64,000 nt of DNA from Kovacikia minuta CCNUW1. GTDB lineage: Bacteria; Cyanobacteriota; Cyanobacteriia; Leptolyngbyales; Leptolyngbyaceae. Location of the stretch: assembly GCF_020091585.1 (NCBI RefSeq), contig NZ_CP083582.1, positions 992,001 through 1,056,000 of the forward strand. The letters are read 5' to 3'. Positions 8,801-19,158 of this stretch are shown here, piece by piece; position 1 is the stretch's first letter; every line of letters begins with the position of its first letter. Position numbers and translations under genes: made by a program. Under the pieces are notes generated by a model. The model was not told the DNA's origin. It was given only the letters and a program-made list of their open reading frames with translations, and did no database searches.

Positions 8801-10349
8801 ATGACTTTGACTGAGCAATTTCTTTCTCAAGTTCCAGGCAGTCCCCTGGAGGGGTTACGCCGGGCTGATGCGCTGTGGCAATCGCTGCGAGAGGGAACCC
8901 TCCCAGTGCCCAATGTGGTACAGGAGAGTGCGCAACCGATCGCGATCGAGTGGGATGTGGTTATCTCAGGTGGGACGTTGGGAATTTTGCTGGGGGCAGC
9001 ACTGGCGCAACGGGGGTGGCGGGTAGCATTGCTTGAGCGGGGCATGCTGCGGGGACGCGACCAGGAATGGAACATTTCCCGCAAAGAGTTGCAGGTGTTT
9101 GTAGAGTTGGGGTTACTGACGGAAGCAGAGGTGGGGCAAGCGATCGCCACTGAATACAACCCGGCGCGGGTCAGTTTTCTAGAGGGGCAGGAGATTTGGG
9201 TCACGGATGTGCTGAACATCGGCGTTGATCCGGTGTTTCTGCTGGAAACGTTGCAAACAAAAGTTTCTGTCCTGGGGGGGGCAGTTGTTTGAGCAAACCC
9301 CGTTTGAAGGGGTAACGGCTCATCCCAATGGGGTGGTGGTTAATCCGGGTCAAAAGGAACTGCGATCGCGTTTGCTGTTGGATGCAATGGGACACTTTTC
9401 ACCGATTGTGCAGCAGGCACGGCAGGGAAAAAAGCCGGATGCGGTTTGTATGGTGGTGGGCAGTTGTGCGATCGGGTTTCCCAAAAACGATTCTGGGGAT
9501 TTGATAGTGTCCTTCACCCCGCTACAAAATCAGTGTCAGTATTTCTGGGAAGCGTTTCCCGCCAGAGACGGCAGAACGACCTATCTCTTTACCTATCTGG
9601 ATGCTGATCCCGATCGCCCAACCCTGGAAATGTTATTTGAAGACTATCTCCGCTTGTTGCCAGAGTATCAGCAGGTTTCCCTGGAGCAGCTTCAGTTTAA
9701 GCGGGCGTTGTTTGGCTTCTTTCCCTGCTACCAGCAAAGCCCCCTGCAACCCCAGTGGAATCGCATTCTGCCCGTGGGAGACAGCAGCGGCAGCCAATCG
9801 CCCCTCAGCTTTGGGGGGTTTGGAGCCATGATTCGCCACCTCAAGCGGTTAACTGAGGGAATTCATGAATCACTCCAGGTCGATGCCCTCGATCGCCGCG
9901 CCCTCGCCCTGCTGCAACCCTACCAGCCCAACCTGGCAGTTACCTGGCTATTCCAGCGGGCAATGAGCGTTGGGGCGAATCAAAAAATTGCTGCCAACCA
10001 GATTAATCAGGTGCTTTCGGGTGTATTTAAGGAAATGTCAGCCCTGGGAGAGCCAATTTTGAAACCCTTTCTTCAGGATGTCGTGCAGTTTCCAGCCCTG
10101 GCGCAAACAATGGTAAGAACGGCGATTTTTCATCCAGGGTTGGTGCTCAAGGTTGTTCCCCAGGTCGGATTGCCCACGCTGTTGAACTGGCTGATTCACT
10201 ATGGCAATCTGGCGGGCTACTCAGCGCTGAACCCCCTGGGGCGATCGCTACAACCCTGGGCTAAAAAGTTGCCCCCCATACCGCAATACTATGTGCGCCG
10301 CTGGTTTGATGCCTGGCAATATGGAGCGGGAGGGGATTACTTAGAATAG
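8801..10349 (+). CDS. cruP: Lycopene cyclase CruP (FAD/NAD-binding), apparent +1 frameshift at a G8 run
   Basis: CruA/CruP-type lycopene cyclases close the rings of lycopene in carotenoid synthesis and limit oxidative damage. The dinucleotide-binding motif is VVISGGTLGILLGAALAQRG, followed by ALLERGMLRGRDQEWNISRK, characteristic of the family. The C-terminal part holds the FAD GD-type motif LPVGDSSGSQSPLSFGGFG. The first frame runs 8801-9292 and the second continues to 10349. They join if one G of the eight at 9274-9281 is removed (LGG then QLFEQTPFEGV). Total length about 515 residues, normal for CruP. A base-calling error is the simplest explanation. Confidence 0.85.
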
Positions 10350-10434
10350 TAGGTGGTAGGAATTAGGAATTAGGAATTAGGAATTAGGAGTTAGGAATTA
10401 GGAATTAGGAATTAGGAGTTAGGAGTTAGAAACT
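10350..10434. repeat. GAATTAG heptanucleotide array downstream of cruP
   Basis: About ten units of GAATTAG/GAGTTAG (TAGGAATTAGGAATTAGGAA and on) start right after the stop codon. Confidence 0.92.
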
Positions 10435-10494
10435 AGATGTTTAGATGATAAGTAGTAGGGATCAGGATCAGATAATTTCAAAGCCATTACCATC

Positions 10495-10556
10495 TCTAGC
10501 TCCTAGCTCCTAATTCCTAGCCCCTAATTCCTAGCCCCTAATTCCTAGCCCCTAAG
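10495..10556. repeat. CTAATTC/CTAGCCC heptanucleotide array
   Basis: Alternating 7-mers CTAATTC and CTAGCCC repeat over about 60 bases. The units are partly the reverse complement of the GAATTAG array 60 bases upstream, so the two could fold into a long hairpin. Confidence 0.9.
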
Positions 10557-10582
10557 TCACTTACTTTTAGGAGCAATCTGTT

Positions 10583-11125
10583 GTGAAAAGAGCGCTGTAT
10601 CTTCTGGCGGAGTTGAGCGATCGCGATTTCAACTGGTGGGTTACGGTGGGTAAGCGGAAGCAAATTCCGGCGGGTACCGTTTTGATTCAGGAGGGGCAAC
10701 CGATCGATGCCCTCTATTTAGTTCTGGATGGAACGCTTTCGGTGACGGCTGAGGTGTTAGAGGGTAAAGAAATTGCAACCCTGTCCGGTGGCGAAATTGT
10801 CGGAGAAATGTCCTTTGTGGATGCACGCCCCCCTTCAGCAACGGTCACAGCGTTGGAAGATACTGTCGTTTGGGTGATTCCCCGTCCTCAATTAGCAGCG
10901 AAGCTATTACAAGACACTGCCTTTGCTGCCCACTTTTATCATGCGATCGCCGCTTTTCTGTCCGATCGGGTGCGGGGCACTGTTAGTCGGCTGGGTTATA
11001 GCCGTTATCCCCAGTTGAATCAAGGGACGGAATCGGCAAACAACCTGAATCCTGAAATCTCCGCCACTCTGGAACTGGCAAAGGTTCGACTGGACTGGTT
11101 GCTGAATCGCTTGAAGGACACCTGA
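10583..11125 (+). CDS. Cyclic nucleotide-binding domain protein without DNA-binding domain
   Basis: 180 residues; GTG start at 10583 with AGGAG upstream. Residues about 20-120 form a cNMP-binding beta-barrel: IPAGTVLIQEGQPIDALYLV, GGEIVGEMSFVDARPPSATV (phosphate-binding cassette) and VTALEDTVVWVI. There is no helix-turn-helix after it, only a helical tail (LEL AKVRLDWLLNRL). It is probably a stand-alone sensor or regulator. It sits 4 bp before the SirB1-like gene, so the two are an operon. Confidence 0.85.
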   Translation: MKRALYLLAELSDRDFNWWVTVGKRKQIPAGTVLIQEGQPIDALYLVLDGTLSVTAEVLEGKEIATLSGGEIVGEMSFVDARPPSATVTALEDTVVWVIPRPQLAAKLLQDTAFAAHFYHAIAAFLSDRVRGTVSRLGYSRYPQLNQGTESANNLNPEISATLELAKVRLDWLLNRLKDT

Positions 11126-11129
11126 CCCG

Positions 11130-11960
11130 ATGGATTTTTCGATCGCCCGCAAGTATTTCTATCAAGAAATTCACCAGGCTGATGAGCAAATCAGCTTGGA
11201 AAAAGCAGCGCTTTACCTGGCGATGGAAGAGTATCCAGATCTGGAAGTGCACGCCTACCTGAACGCCCTCGACACAATGGCAGCAGAGATAGAAGATCGC
11301 CTGCCAACCGCACCCTACCCGTTGAAGGTTTTACAAACAATCAACCATTACCTCTACGAGGATCTTGGCTTTACGGGTAACACCGATGCTTATTATGACC
11401 CGCGCAACAGTTTTCTCAACGAGGTGATCGATCGCCGCACTGGGATTCCCATCACCCTATCCCTGGTCTATCTGGCGATCTCCCAACGAATTAACTTCCC
11501 CATGGTAGGGGTGGGGATGCCAGGGCACTTTCTGATTCGCCCTGACGTGGAAGAGATGGAGATTTTTGTCGATGCCTTCCATCAGGGGGAAATCCTGTTT
11601 GCACAGGACTGCCAGGAGTTGTTGAGTCAAGCCTATGGACAACCCATCAAACTTCATCCTACATTCCTCCAGGCTGTCACGCCCCGTCAATTTCTGGCAC
11701 GGATGTTGACCAACCTGAAGATGATTTATCTGAACCAGGGCAACCTGCAAAAAATGGTTGCAGCCGTCGAGCGCATTCTGTTGTTATATCCCGATGCCGC
11801 CATTGAACTCCGCGATCGGGGCGTTCTCTACTACCGCCTGAACCGTTTCACCGAAGCCCGCCAGGATCTGGAAGACTACCTGGCTCTGATGCCAACCGCT
11901 GAAGATGCAGCGGTGATTCAGGAGTTACTGGATGTGATTGAGGGAAAGGATGAAGGATAA
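11130..11960 (+). CDS. SirB1 family protein (transglutaminase-like fold plus TPR)
   Basis: 276 residues. The N-terminal two thirds carry the transglutaminase-like core2 pattern (PRNSFLNEVIDRRTGIPITL, VGVGMPGHFLIRP, VDAFHQGEIL). The C-terminal part has tetratricopeptide-like helices (AAVERILLLYPDAAIELRDR, GVLYYRLNRFTEARQDLEDY). The catalytic Cys of true transglutaminases is not evident. The family is widespread with no settled biochemical function. It is co-transcribed with the cNMP-binding gene. Confidence 0.85.
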   Translation: MDFSIARKYFYQEIHQADEQISLEKAALYLAMEEYPDLEVHAYLNALDTMAAEIEDRLPTAPYPLKVLQTINHYLYEDLGFTGNTDAYYDPRNSFLNEVIDRRTGIPITLSLVYLAISQRINFPMVGVGMPGHFLIRPDVEEMEIFVDAFHQGEILFAQDCQELLSQAYGQPIKLHPTFLQAVTPRQFLARMLTNLKMIYLNQGNLQKMVAAVERILLLYPDAAIELRDRGVLYYRLNRFTEARQDLEDYLALMPTAEDAAVIQELLDVIEGKDEG

Positions 11961-12112
11961 AGGAAAAGATAAAGGATGAAGGATAAAAGCGGAGGGCGGA
12001 AGAGGAGAAGGGGACAGGAGGACACGAGAGTAAGGCAGAGGGCAGAAGGTGGGAAGATTGGGGAGATGGGGAAGATGAGGGAGGAAATTCACACCCCACA
12101 CCCCAGTTCAGA
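11955..12112. repeat. Mixed heptanucleotide tract (GGATAAA, GGGGAGA, CACCCCA)
   Basis: GGATGAAGGATAAA, GGGGAGATGGGGAAGATG and CACCCCACACCCCA runs with a 7-base period lie between the SirB1-like gene and the MITE. Confidence 0.7.
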
Positions 12113-12116
12113 ACTC

Positions 12117-12188
12117 ATACCAATTTGAATTGAAAACGCGACAGATCTGGTAAGGGCGTTTGGCCAAACGCCCCTTGTATGTTGAGGG
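12117..12188 (+). mobile_element. Left half of a palindromic MITE-like element, split by the IS110 insertion
   Basis: The half begins with the terminal ATACCAATTTGAATT, continues ...AAAACGCGAC and contains the perfect palindrome GGGCGTTTGGCCAAACGCCC (about 12153-12172). The same order occurs, reverse-complemented, in the intact copy at 27830-27928. Homology fades near TATGTTGA at about 12179-12186, where the IS begins. Confidence 0.8.
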
Positions 12189-13359
<1,171 letters not shown>

Positions 13360-13477
13360 TTTGTCCACCTTCATTCCACTCCCTGACACGCAAACCCTCC
13401 TCCGGTTTGTCGCTTTCTCTTGGGCGTTTTTAGGTGAACTGTTGTTCCTCAACCCCTTGACACCCAAGACAATCGCT

Positions 13478-13518
13478 ACAGGATGTTGATGTGCCACGAA
13501 GACGATTTAATTTGGTAT
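13478..13518 (+). mobile_element. Right half of the interrupted MITE
   Basis: Reads ACAGGATGTTGATGTGCCAC then GAAGACGATTTAATTTGGTAT. It matches, with a few changes, the right third of the intact copy (27830-27860 on the opposite strand) and ends with the inverted terminus TTTGGTAT. Confidence 0.8.
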
Positions 13519-13554
13519 CAAAACTTAAAACTCTTAATTTTTAATTCTTGATTC

Positions 13555-14016
13555 TTACCCTTCATCTTTCCGCTGCGCTTCTTCGGCAACGCGCTTCAAT
13601 CGTCGTAGTTGTGCCTGCATGTCTTCCTGAGTCAAGGAGGCAGCAAATTGATTGAAGCCAAACCGGACGATCGGGTTGGGAATTTCAAACTCAAACCGAT
13701 TCAGCAACCGGGTGCCCCTTAATTCCGGGTTGCACTCCCAACGATCGCGACCTCTGAAGAAGCCTTTGAATTCCCACACAATCAGTCCGGGTTCCCGTTG
13801 TACAACCACACTCTTAAGCGTGGGCTGAAGCAGGGGAATTTGAATAATGAAGCGGCTTTGCCCACCTAAATCGGTAGACCATTCACCGACTGGTTCACAT
13901 CGCAGGGCTGGGTTAAGCCAACGGTGCATCAGAGTCAGATCGGTAATGCATCGTTCCACGATCGTTGCGCTGGCATTGATTTGAATCGATTGTTCAAGAA
14001 CTTGCGAGGCTGGCAT
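13555..14016 (-). CDS. SRPBCC (START-like) family protein
   Basis: 153 residues: LEQSIQINASATIVERCITD is the typical first strand and helix of polyketide cyclase/START-like folds, followed by LMHRWLNPALRCEPVGEWST, GLIVWEFKGFFRGRDRWECN and a C-terminal amphipathic helix. Such small single-domain proteins bind hydrophobic ligands. The ligand here is unknown. It lies right after the IS/MITE, on the minus strand, and appears undamaged. Confidence 0.75.
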   Translation of the reverse strand: MPASQVLEQSIQINASATIVERCITDLTLMHRWLNPALRCEPVGEWSTDLGGQSRFIIQIPLLQPTLKSVVVQREPGLIVWEFKGFFRGRDRWECNPELRGTRLLNRFEFEIPNPIVRFGFNQFAASLTQEDMQAQLRRLKRVAEEAQRKDEG

Positions 14017-14434
14017 GCTTGGCTAATATCACTTGGCTAATATCACTTGGCGATTACCTACTGATACTTTAACGGGGAATCAGCATCGAAAAAGCGCTTT
14101 GTAACAATAGAAATCTAGTTAAAAAAATAAAAGAGTGTTTGTTCAACCTTTTATTTTTGTAGAGAAACCTGTACTCTGAAAGTGCAAATAAGCCTTGTTC
14201 TGATGAAATGATTGCAGACGCTCTTAAGCGCGGGGCGATGGCTGTGTTAAATATTTCTTCACGGTTTTCTGCCGCCTCTCAGGTGTTTTTTTGCTGTGCG
14301 CCTGGAGAATTTGCAGCATAAATTTTAGAGAATGAATTTTGCTGTTGCTGGTTGGCTTTTTCTCATGGAGATACCTCCCGTATTTCTTAACAAATACAGG
14401 TTTCGTGTAAGTCCTATTCTTTCTTGTGTTTGGA
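14017..14434. other. Intergenic region before the MscS-like gene
   Basis: At 14020-14049 there is a 14-base tandem repeat (CTTGGCTAATATCA, twice). The rest is AT-rich with no clear promoter elements that I can fix and no recognised RNA. Confidence 0.4.
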
Positions 14435-16117
14435 ATGCATCTACCTCTCTTTTTAACCCCCCTGTTGGCACAATCTGCCCCCTCCGATCCATCCGTTCCC
14501 GCCTGGGCGAGTTTTTTGGAAGGATTTGGGCTTGCCAGTCTGGGGCCAACGATTATTAATTTGATCGGGGCGATCGGGATTCTGCTGCTGGGTTGGATTA
14601 TTGCTGCCCTGGTTTCTTCGGGGACACGTAACTTACTCAAACGCACGGATTTGGACAACCGTTTGGCGAGTGCCCTAACCGGGCAACCTGCTACGGATGC
14701 CAAGGTTGAAGGTGTTGTTGCAACGATCGTGTTCTGGATCATTATGATCCTGGCGATCGTTGCCGCCCTCAATGTCCTCAATCTGACGACGGTCTCCCAA
14801 CCCCTCAACAGCTTTCTCAATCAAATTTTTGCCTATCTTCCCAGGGTGGGTGCGGCAGCTCTGCTGATTGCCCTTGCCTGGCTGGTAGCAACGCTTGTCA
14901 GGGTAATTGTGGTCCGAACGGCCCAATCCCTTTCCCTGGATGAGCGGTTGAGTCCCCAGGTCAGTGATGGCACCAGCCGGAGTCCGTTTTTGTTAAGTCG
15001 GACCCTGGGAGATGTGTTGTACTGGCTGGTTTTTCTGTTTTTCCTACCCCTAATTTTGGGGGCGCTCAACCTCCAGGGACCCTCCCTGATGCCCATCCAG
15101 AATCTCTTGAATGATTTTCTGGCGGCTTTGCCCAGAATCCTTAAAGCGGCAGCGATCGGGTTTGTTGGCTGGTTTATTGCCCGCACTGTGCGCCAGATTG
15201 TGACCAGTTTGCTGGCAGCAACTGGGCTGGATCAGATCGGTGCCAGAATTGGGCTGGATCGCAGTACGGGTGGGCAGTCCCTTTCCTGGTTAGTGGGCGC
15301 GATCGTATACGTCCTGATCCTGATCCCAACGGCAACCGCAGCGCTGGATGCCTTGCAAATTCCAGCTATCTCCGGGCCAGCTACGGAGATGTTGAATCAA
15401 ATCCTGAGCGCCCTACCCAAGATCTTCACCGCAGCGTTGATTTTGATCATTGCCTATGTGATTGGTAAATTCATCGCTGAGATGGTCACAAATCTCCTGT
15501 CAGGGGTTGGTTTCAACAATATCTTTGACTGGTTAGGAATTCAGGTCAGACCCCCTGCGCCAACCCCAACCCCAACCTCTGTGCCTGAGTCCGTCCTTGA
15601 GACAGCACCACAGGAACCGGTCCTGATCAAGGAGTCAGACCTGGTTCCGATCGGGGCATCCCGCACGCCTTCAGAGATTGTTGGCATTGTGGTGCTGGTC
15701 GGAATTATGCTGCTGGCTGCCGTTCCTGCCACCAATGTATTGGGCTTCGAAGCATTGACAACGGTTGTCACGGGGCTTTTGGTAATCCTGGGACAGGTCA
15801 TCGTCGGTTTAATCGTTTTTGCAGTGGGGCTTTATCTGGCAAATCTGGCCTTCCATTTGATTGCGGGTTCGGGCAGCAGTCAAGCCAGAATCCTGGGGCA
15901 GACTGCACGGGTTGCAATTATTGCCCTGGTCTCTGCAATGGCATTGCAACAGATAGGCATTGCCCCTAATATTGTGAATCTTGCATTTGGGCTATTGTTT
16001 GGGGCGATCGCCGTCGCGATCGCCCTCGCCTTTGGCTTGGGTGGGCGAGATGTTGCCGCCGAACAATTACGAGAATGGCTGGCAGCGTTCAAACGCAGAG
16101 ACCCACCCGTGCGCTAA
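14435..16117 (+). CDS. Mechanosensitive channel-related multi-helix membrane protein (TM_helix repeats)
   Basis: About 560 residues with ten or more transmembrane helices. Three clear internal repeats of the conserved TM-helix family are visible: LNQIFAYLPRVGAAALLIAL, LNDFLAALPRILKAAAIGFV and LNQILSALPKIFTAALILII, each followed by an amphipathic stretch. A fourth, weaker copy is at the N-terminus. The C-terminal AIAVAIALAFGLGGRDVAAE resembles the glycine/alanine pore helix of MscS-type proteins. It is probably a plasma-membrane osmotic or mechanosensitive channel (CmpX-like). ATG at 14435 is preferred over an in-frame GTG at 14426. Confidence 0.8.
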   Translation: MHLPLFLTPLLAQSAPSDPSVPAWASFLEGFGLASLGPTIINLIGAIGILLLGWIIAALVSSGTRNLLKRTDLDNRLASALTGQPATDAKVEGVVATIVFWIIMILAIVAALNVLNLTTVSQPLNSFLNQIFAYLPRVGAAALLIALAWLVATLVRVIVVRTAQSLSLDERLSPQVSDGTSRSPFLLSRTLGDVLYWLVFLFFLPLILGALNLQGPSLMPIQNLLNDFLAALPRILKAAAIGFVGWFIARTVRQIVTSLLAATGLDQIGARIGLDRSTGGQSLSWLVGAIVYVLILIPTATAALDALQIPAISGPATEMLNQILSALPKIFTAALILIIAYVIGKFIAEMVTNLLSGVGFNNIFDWLGIQVRPPAPTPTPTSVPESVLETAPQEPVLIKESDLVPIGASRTPSEIVGIVVLVGIMLLAAVPATNVLGFEALTTVVTGLLVILGQVIVGLIVFAVGLYLANLAFHLIAGSGSSQARILGQTARVAIIALVSAMALQQIGIAPNIVNLAFGLLFGAIAVAIALAFGLGGRDVAAEQLREWLAAFKRRDPPVR

Positions 16118-16504
16118 ATTCTGAAATCACAGCAGGGTGTGGGGAGCAAACCCTGGGTATAACCACAAATAACGACAAAGCCGCAAAGGAAGCAGAGAAT
16201 TTCTCAGCAACCTTTGCGGTTTACGTTTGTTTCCATTGGTTTTTGGGTGAGGAGCAAAAGTTTTTTCAAAAAATCTATAAAACTGTTGCCAAATCCTGGT
16301 TCAGATCTTGTACAGTACTAATGTACTATATCTATGGATAGATTTAGAACTTACGCAAGTAACAGGTGATTGGTCCCGCGTTTTAACCAGTTACCCATTC
16401 CCCATCCATTTCAAACATTTTGCGTCAGTCCTAAAACTCCTAAGCCTGTTTACTATCTGGTCTTGAGATTGGTATCCAGATTAACGATTTTCAAGGATTG
16501 AACC
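16118..16504. other. Intergenic region between the MscS-like gene and a small exported protein
   Basis: 387 bases, AT-rich. It holds the short inverted stretch GTACAGTACTAATGTACTAT near 16310 and a T-rich segment near 16258. No gene or known RNA seen. Confidence 0.35.
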
Positions 16505-16894
16505 ATGAATCATCGTAAATCCCGCGCAGCAAATGTCAAATACATGCTAGCAGGCGGCTCTGTAGTCGCCGCCCTAGGCTTACTGGGAGACCCCCGTGGA
16601 CTGCTACCCAACTCTGCTCCCCGTAAGGATACCTGTCAGGAGGTCATCCAGTCAAAAGCCGTTCTCTCTAGAGAACAGTTGTCTAGACTGCTGACAGTTC
16701 CGGAGCGCGCAGACAAAGCACAGGTGCGTCAGGTTCTCAACGAACCCTATTGCAAACTCTCCCTGTTGCAAATCCGAACTGGTCCATCCTCCCAACGGGA
16801 AGCTTACCCTCTGGCATTTGACCCCCAAACCTGGTTGGTCGTCCTGTATGAAGGGGAGGAGTACGTGGGCTATTCATTTAGCTTTCGGCACTGA
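16505..16894 (+). CDS. Small exported hypothetical protein
   Basis: 129 residues with a basic N-terminus and hydrophobic segment (RKSRAANVKYMLAGGSVVAA LGLL), then a soluble domain: SREQLSRLLTVPERADKAQV RQVLNEPYC, LAFDPQTWLVVLYEGEEYVG. Two cysteines (in DTCQE and EPYCKL) could pair. This type occurs widely in cyanobacteria without an assigned function; an extracytoplasmic location is inferred. Confidence 0.65.
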   Translation: MNHRKSRAANVKYMLAGGSVVAALGLLGDPRGLLPNSAPRKDTCQEVIQSKAVLSREQLSRLLTVPERADKAQVRQVLNEPYCKLSLLQIRTGPSSQREAYPLAFDPQTWLVVLYEGEEYVGYSFSFRH

Positions 16895-16928
16895 GGCAGG
16901 TATTCAGAGCGAGGAAATTCAGAATCGA

Positions 16929-16970
16929 GAGTTTTGAGTTTTGAGTTTTGAGTTTTGAGTTTTGAGTTGA
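16929..16970. repeat. TTTTGAG heptanucleotide array
   Basis: Six units of TTTTGAG in a row (GAGTTTTGAGTTTTGAGTTT and on). Confidence 0.92.
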
Positions 16971-17118
16971 ATCTGAGAGCCGAGAACTGAGGCTTTTGTA
17001 ATTTCAATTCCTGGGTGACACAGATTCCTTCGGAGGTAAAGCCGAGAACTGAAATCCGAGAACTCAGGCTTGTCAACTCCCCTGCCCCTCCTGTCCTCCG
17101 TCCTCCGCCCCCTACCCT

Positions 17119-17655
17119 TTGCCTTTATCCTTTCCCCCTTCCCCTTCCCCTTCCCTCTTTCGCCCATTCTCCTTTCCCCATCCCCATGCTCCCCCCTCCC
17201 CCCTGCCGCACTTTTTCATCAGGGTTGTCCTGGGAATTGCCCTGCTGTTGCCCGTGGGGTGTACGCCTTCAGCGGAAGAAACCGCCCCCCTTGACATCAA
17301 GCTTTACCAAACCTGGGAACTGCAACCCGGTGACATCATCGGTGAGCGGGAAGTTGTGGGAGGACTGGGAGACATTTCCATTGCCCTCAACGGCAACAGC
17401 GTCTACGCCCCCTTCGACGGCAAAACCCAGTTCGACAAACGACGCTGCCTCATCTTCTCTAGCCCGGATGTGCCCGCTTACCTGTTTCGCCTCTGTGGAA
17501 TTGACCAGCCGCGCCTGGGCAAGGTCAACCAGGGGGATGTGATCGGCAAAGGACGCTTGCTAGAATTCGCTGCTTTACGCAAGCAACCCAATGGCACCTG
17601 GGCGATCGTTGAACCTGCTAAAGCCATTCTGGAACGCACGCTGAGCCAACCATGA
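17119..17655 (+). CDS. Small lipoprotein-like protein (start uncertain)
   Basis: The mature part from about 17265 is convincing: lipobox LLLPVGC, then DIKLYQTWELQPGDIIGERE, VYAPFDGKTQFDKRRCLIFS, RLCGIDQPRLGKVNQGDVIG. The upstream part is a Pro/Ser/Phe-rich translation of a pyrimidine heptamer tract, opened by TTG at 17119. The nearest ATG (17186) is in another frame, separated by C runs, so the N-terminus may be frameshifted. The stop codon overlaps the ATG of the next gene (ATGA), so the two form an operon. Function unknown; a membrane-anchored extracytoplasmic protein is inferred. Confidence 0.65.
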   Translation: MPLSFPPSPSPSLFRPFSFPHPHAPPSPLPHFFIRVVLGIALLLPVGCTPSAEETAPLDIKLYQTWELQPGDIIGEREVVGGLGDISIALNGNSVYAPFDGKTQFDKRRCLIFSSPDVPAYLFRLCGIDQPRLGKVNQGDVIGKGRLLEFAALRKQPNGTWAIVEPAKAILERTLSQP

Positions 17656-18856
17656 AACGACCCCCTGCCCCTGTTACCCTGCCGCTGAGCCAACCCCGAT
17701 TTTGGATTTTGGACTTTAGCGTGGGGGTGGGCAAACTCAGACCACAAGCTGGAGTGTGCCCACCAGCGCTCACCATTGCCGCTCCCATCGGGATTGGGCT
17801 GATGGCGATCGTCCTGGGGGTTACTCCTGCTGCCTATGCCGATGCGACCGAAGGCGCGATCGACTTTAATCCTCCAGCCAGTTTCTCCGCTGCTGCCCCT
17901 GCTGCCCCTGCCGAGCCAGCCCCAACGGTTGACGCTGCCCCCCGCCCGCACCCGCACCCGTTCCGGAATCCCCTCCCCCCTCCTCCTCCCCTGCTCCTTC
18001 TTCTAACCTCCCTCCCTCCTCGCCCCCTGTCTCCCCCTCCCCCACTCCCACTTCCTCCCCTGCCGTTAATTTCGCCCTCCCTGAACCCTTCATCCCGGCT
18101 CCTCCCCCACCCTCCAATCCTGCGCCTACGCCTGCTGCGCCCTCCTCTCCCGCGCCTACCTCTCCCTCCCCCTCCTCCCCGGCTCCCACATCTCCTGCCG
18201 CCCTGGCTGAACTCTTTACGGGCGGTTCCGATTCCGTTGTTGCGCGTACCGTCGGTCACGCTGAAGGCACCCGTACTCCTGATGGCAGCAAAACCCGCGC
18301 CTACTGGGGGCATGTTGACCCAGGAAATGGGGTCTGGAACCTGGGCAGTTTTTCTTTCCAGCACTGCCGCGAGTACAACTGCTCCACCCCAGAACAGGCG
18401 GACGAGCATCAGCTCAAACGGTTGCAGGGGCAGGCCCAGAAGTTGCAGCAACGGGCAACCGCAGCGGGGATTGATATGACTCTGCTGGAACAGTTGAATG
18501 GGATTGACCTGGCGAATCAGGCTCCTTTAGCTGCCCTGGGTGCTCCGGGTTATGCGGAGTTGCTCAGCCAAGCCCGCCAGAAGGGGTTGTCTGGGACGCA
18601 GGCGGTGTTGTGGGCACGGGTGCAGTCCTATTGGGACCCTAACCGGAATCGTTGGGCGGCTCCGGGGTTGGGGAATACCGAATCGGGGATTACCCATGAC
18701 CAGAATCGTCGGTTGAGTGCGATCGCCCGTGCCCTCGATCTCTATCAGCAACAGGTGGCAGCGGGCAAGATTCCCCAGGCAAAGGAACGTAAGGTTGCCT
18801 TCCTGCCCACCGCAGAACGCGTCGCAGACGACATCATCTTTCAGGATTTGATCTAG
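17652..18856 (+). CDS. Pro-rich exported protein with C-terminal conserved domain, apparent -1 frameshift
   Basis: ATG at 17652 overlaps the previous stop. The first frame gives a signal-like segment (LMAIVLGVTPAAYADAT). It then leaves the correct frame near a C6 run at 17938-17943. The other frame reads a Pro/Ser/Thr-rich linker (PAPVPESPPPSSSPAPSSNL) and a well-formed domain: VARTVGHAEGTRTPDGSKTR, AYWGHVDPGNGVWNLGSFSF, then a long helical region to the stop at 18856. Adding one C restores a single protein of about 400 residues. The domain looks like a cyanobacterial extracytoplasmic protein of unknown role. Confidence 0.7.
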
Positions 18857-19158
18857 AAGCGGAAAGTTTGGACTTGGGTAATGGGTAATTGTTAATCGGT
18901 AATGGGAGCATTCCCCCTGTTCCCCTGTCCTCTTCTGCCTTTTGCTTTTATTCTTTATCCTTCAGCCTTTATCCTTTCCCTAACCCCTGGTTTCTTAACA
19001 TCTTCTTTACCCCTCAACGCTAGGGTATGCATGGAAACCTATGGGTTATCGTTCAACAGTTCTGGTAGATTGAATAAATTGAAATGAATCAATTGAAAGC
19101 GTAGTTTTTTCAATAGCACAGGCTGACGTAATCTTTCTTTTCTTCATCTGAGATCCGC
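18857..19158. other. Intergenic region before exbB with heptamer repeats
   Basis: Contains TTTATTCTTTATCCTTCAGC and CCTTTATCCTTTCCC heptamers (about 18940-18980), then an AT-rich part that should carry the exbB promoter; no clear operator is recognised. Confidence 0.4.

Noticed and set aside
14224-14820. 198-residue minus-strand frame over the start of the MscS-like gene
   Set aside because: Arg/Ser-rich, without motifs, and antisense to clear transmembrane helices; a shadow frame.
17834-18451. Long minus-strand Gly/Arg-rich reading frame opposite the Pro-rich exported gene
   Set aside because: It is the antisense of the Pro/Ser linker; the plus strand has a signal peptide and a conserved domain.
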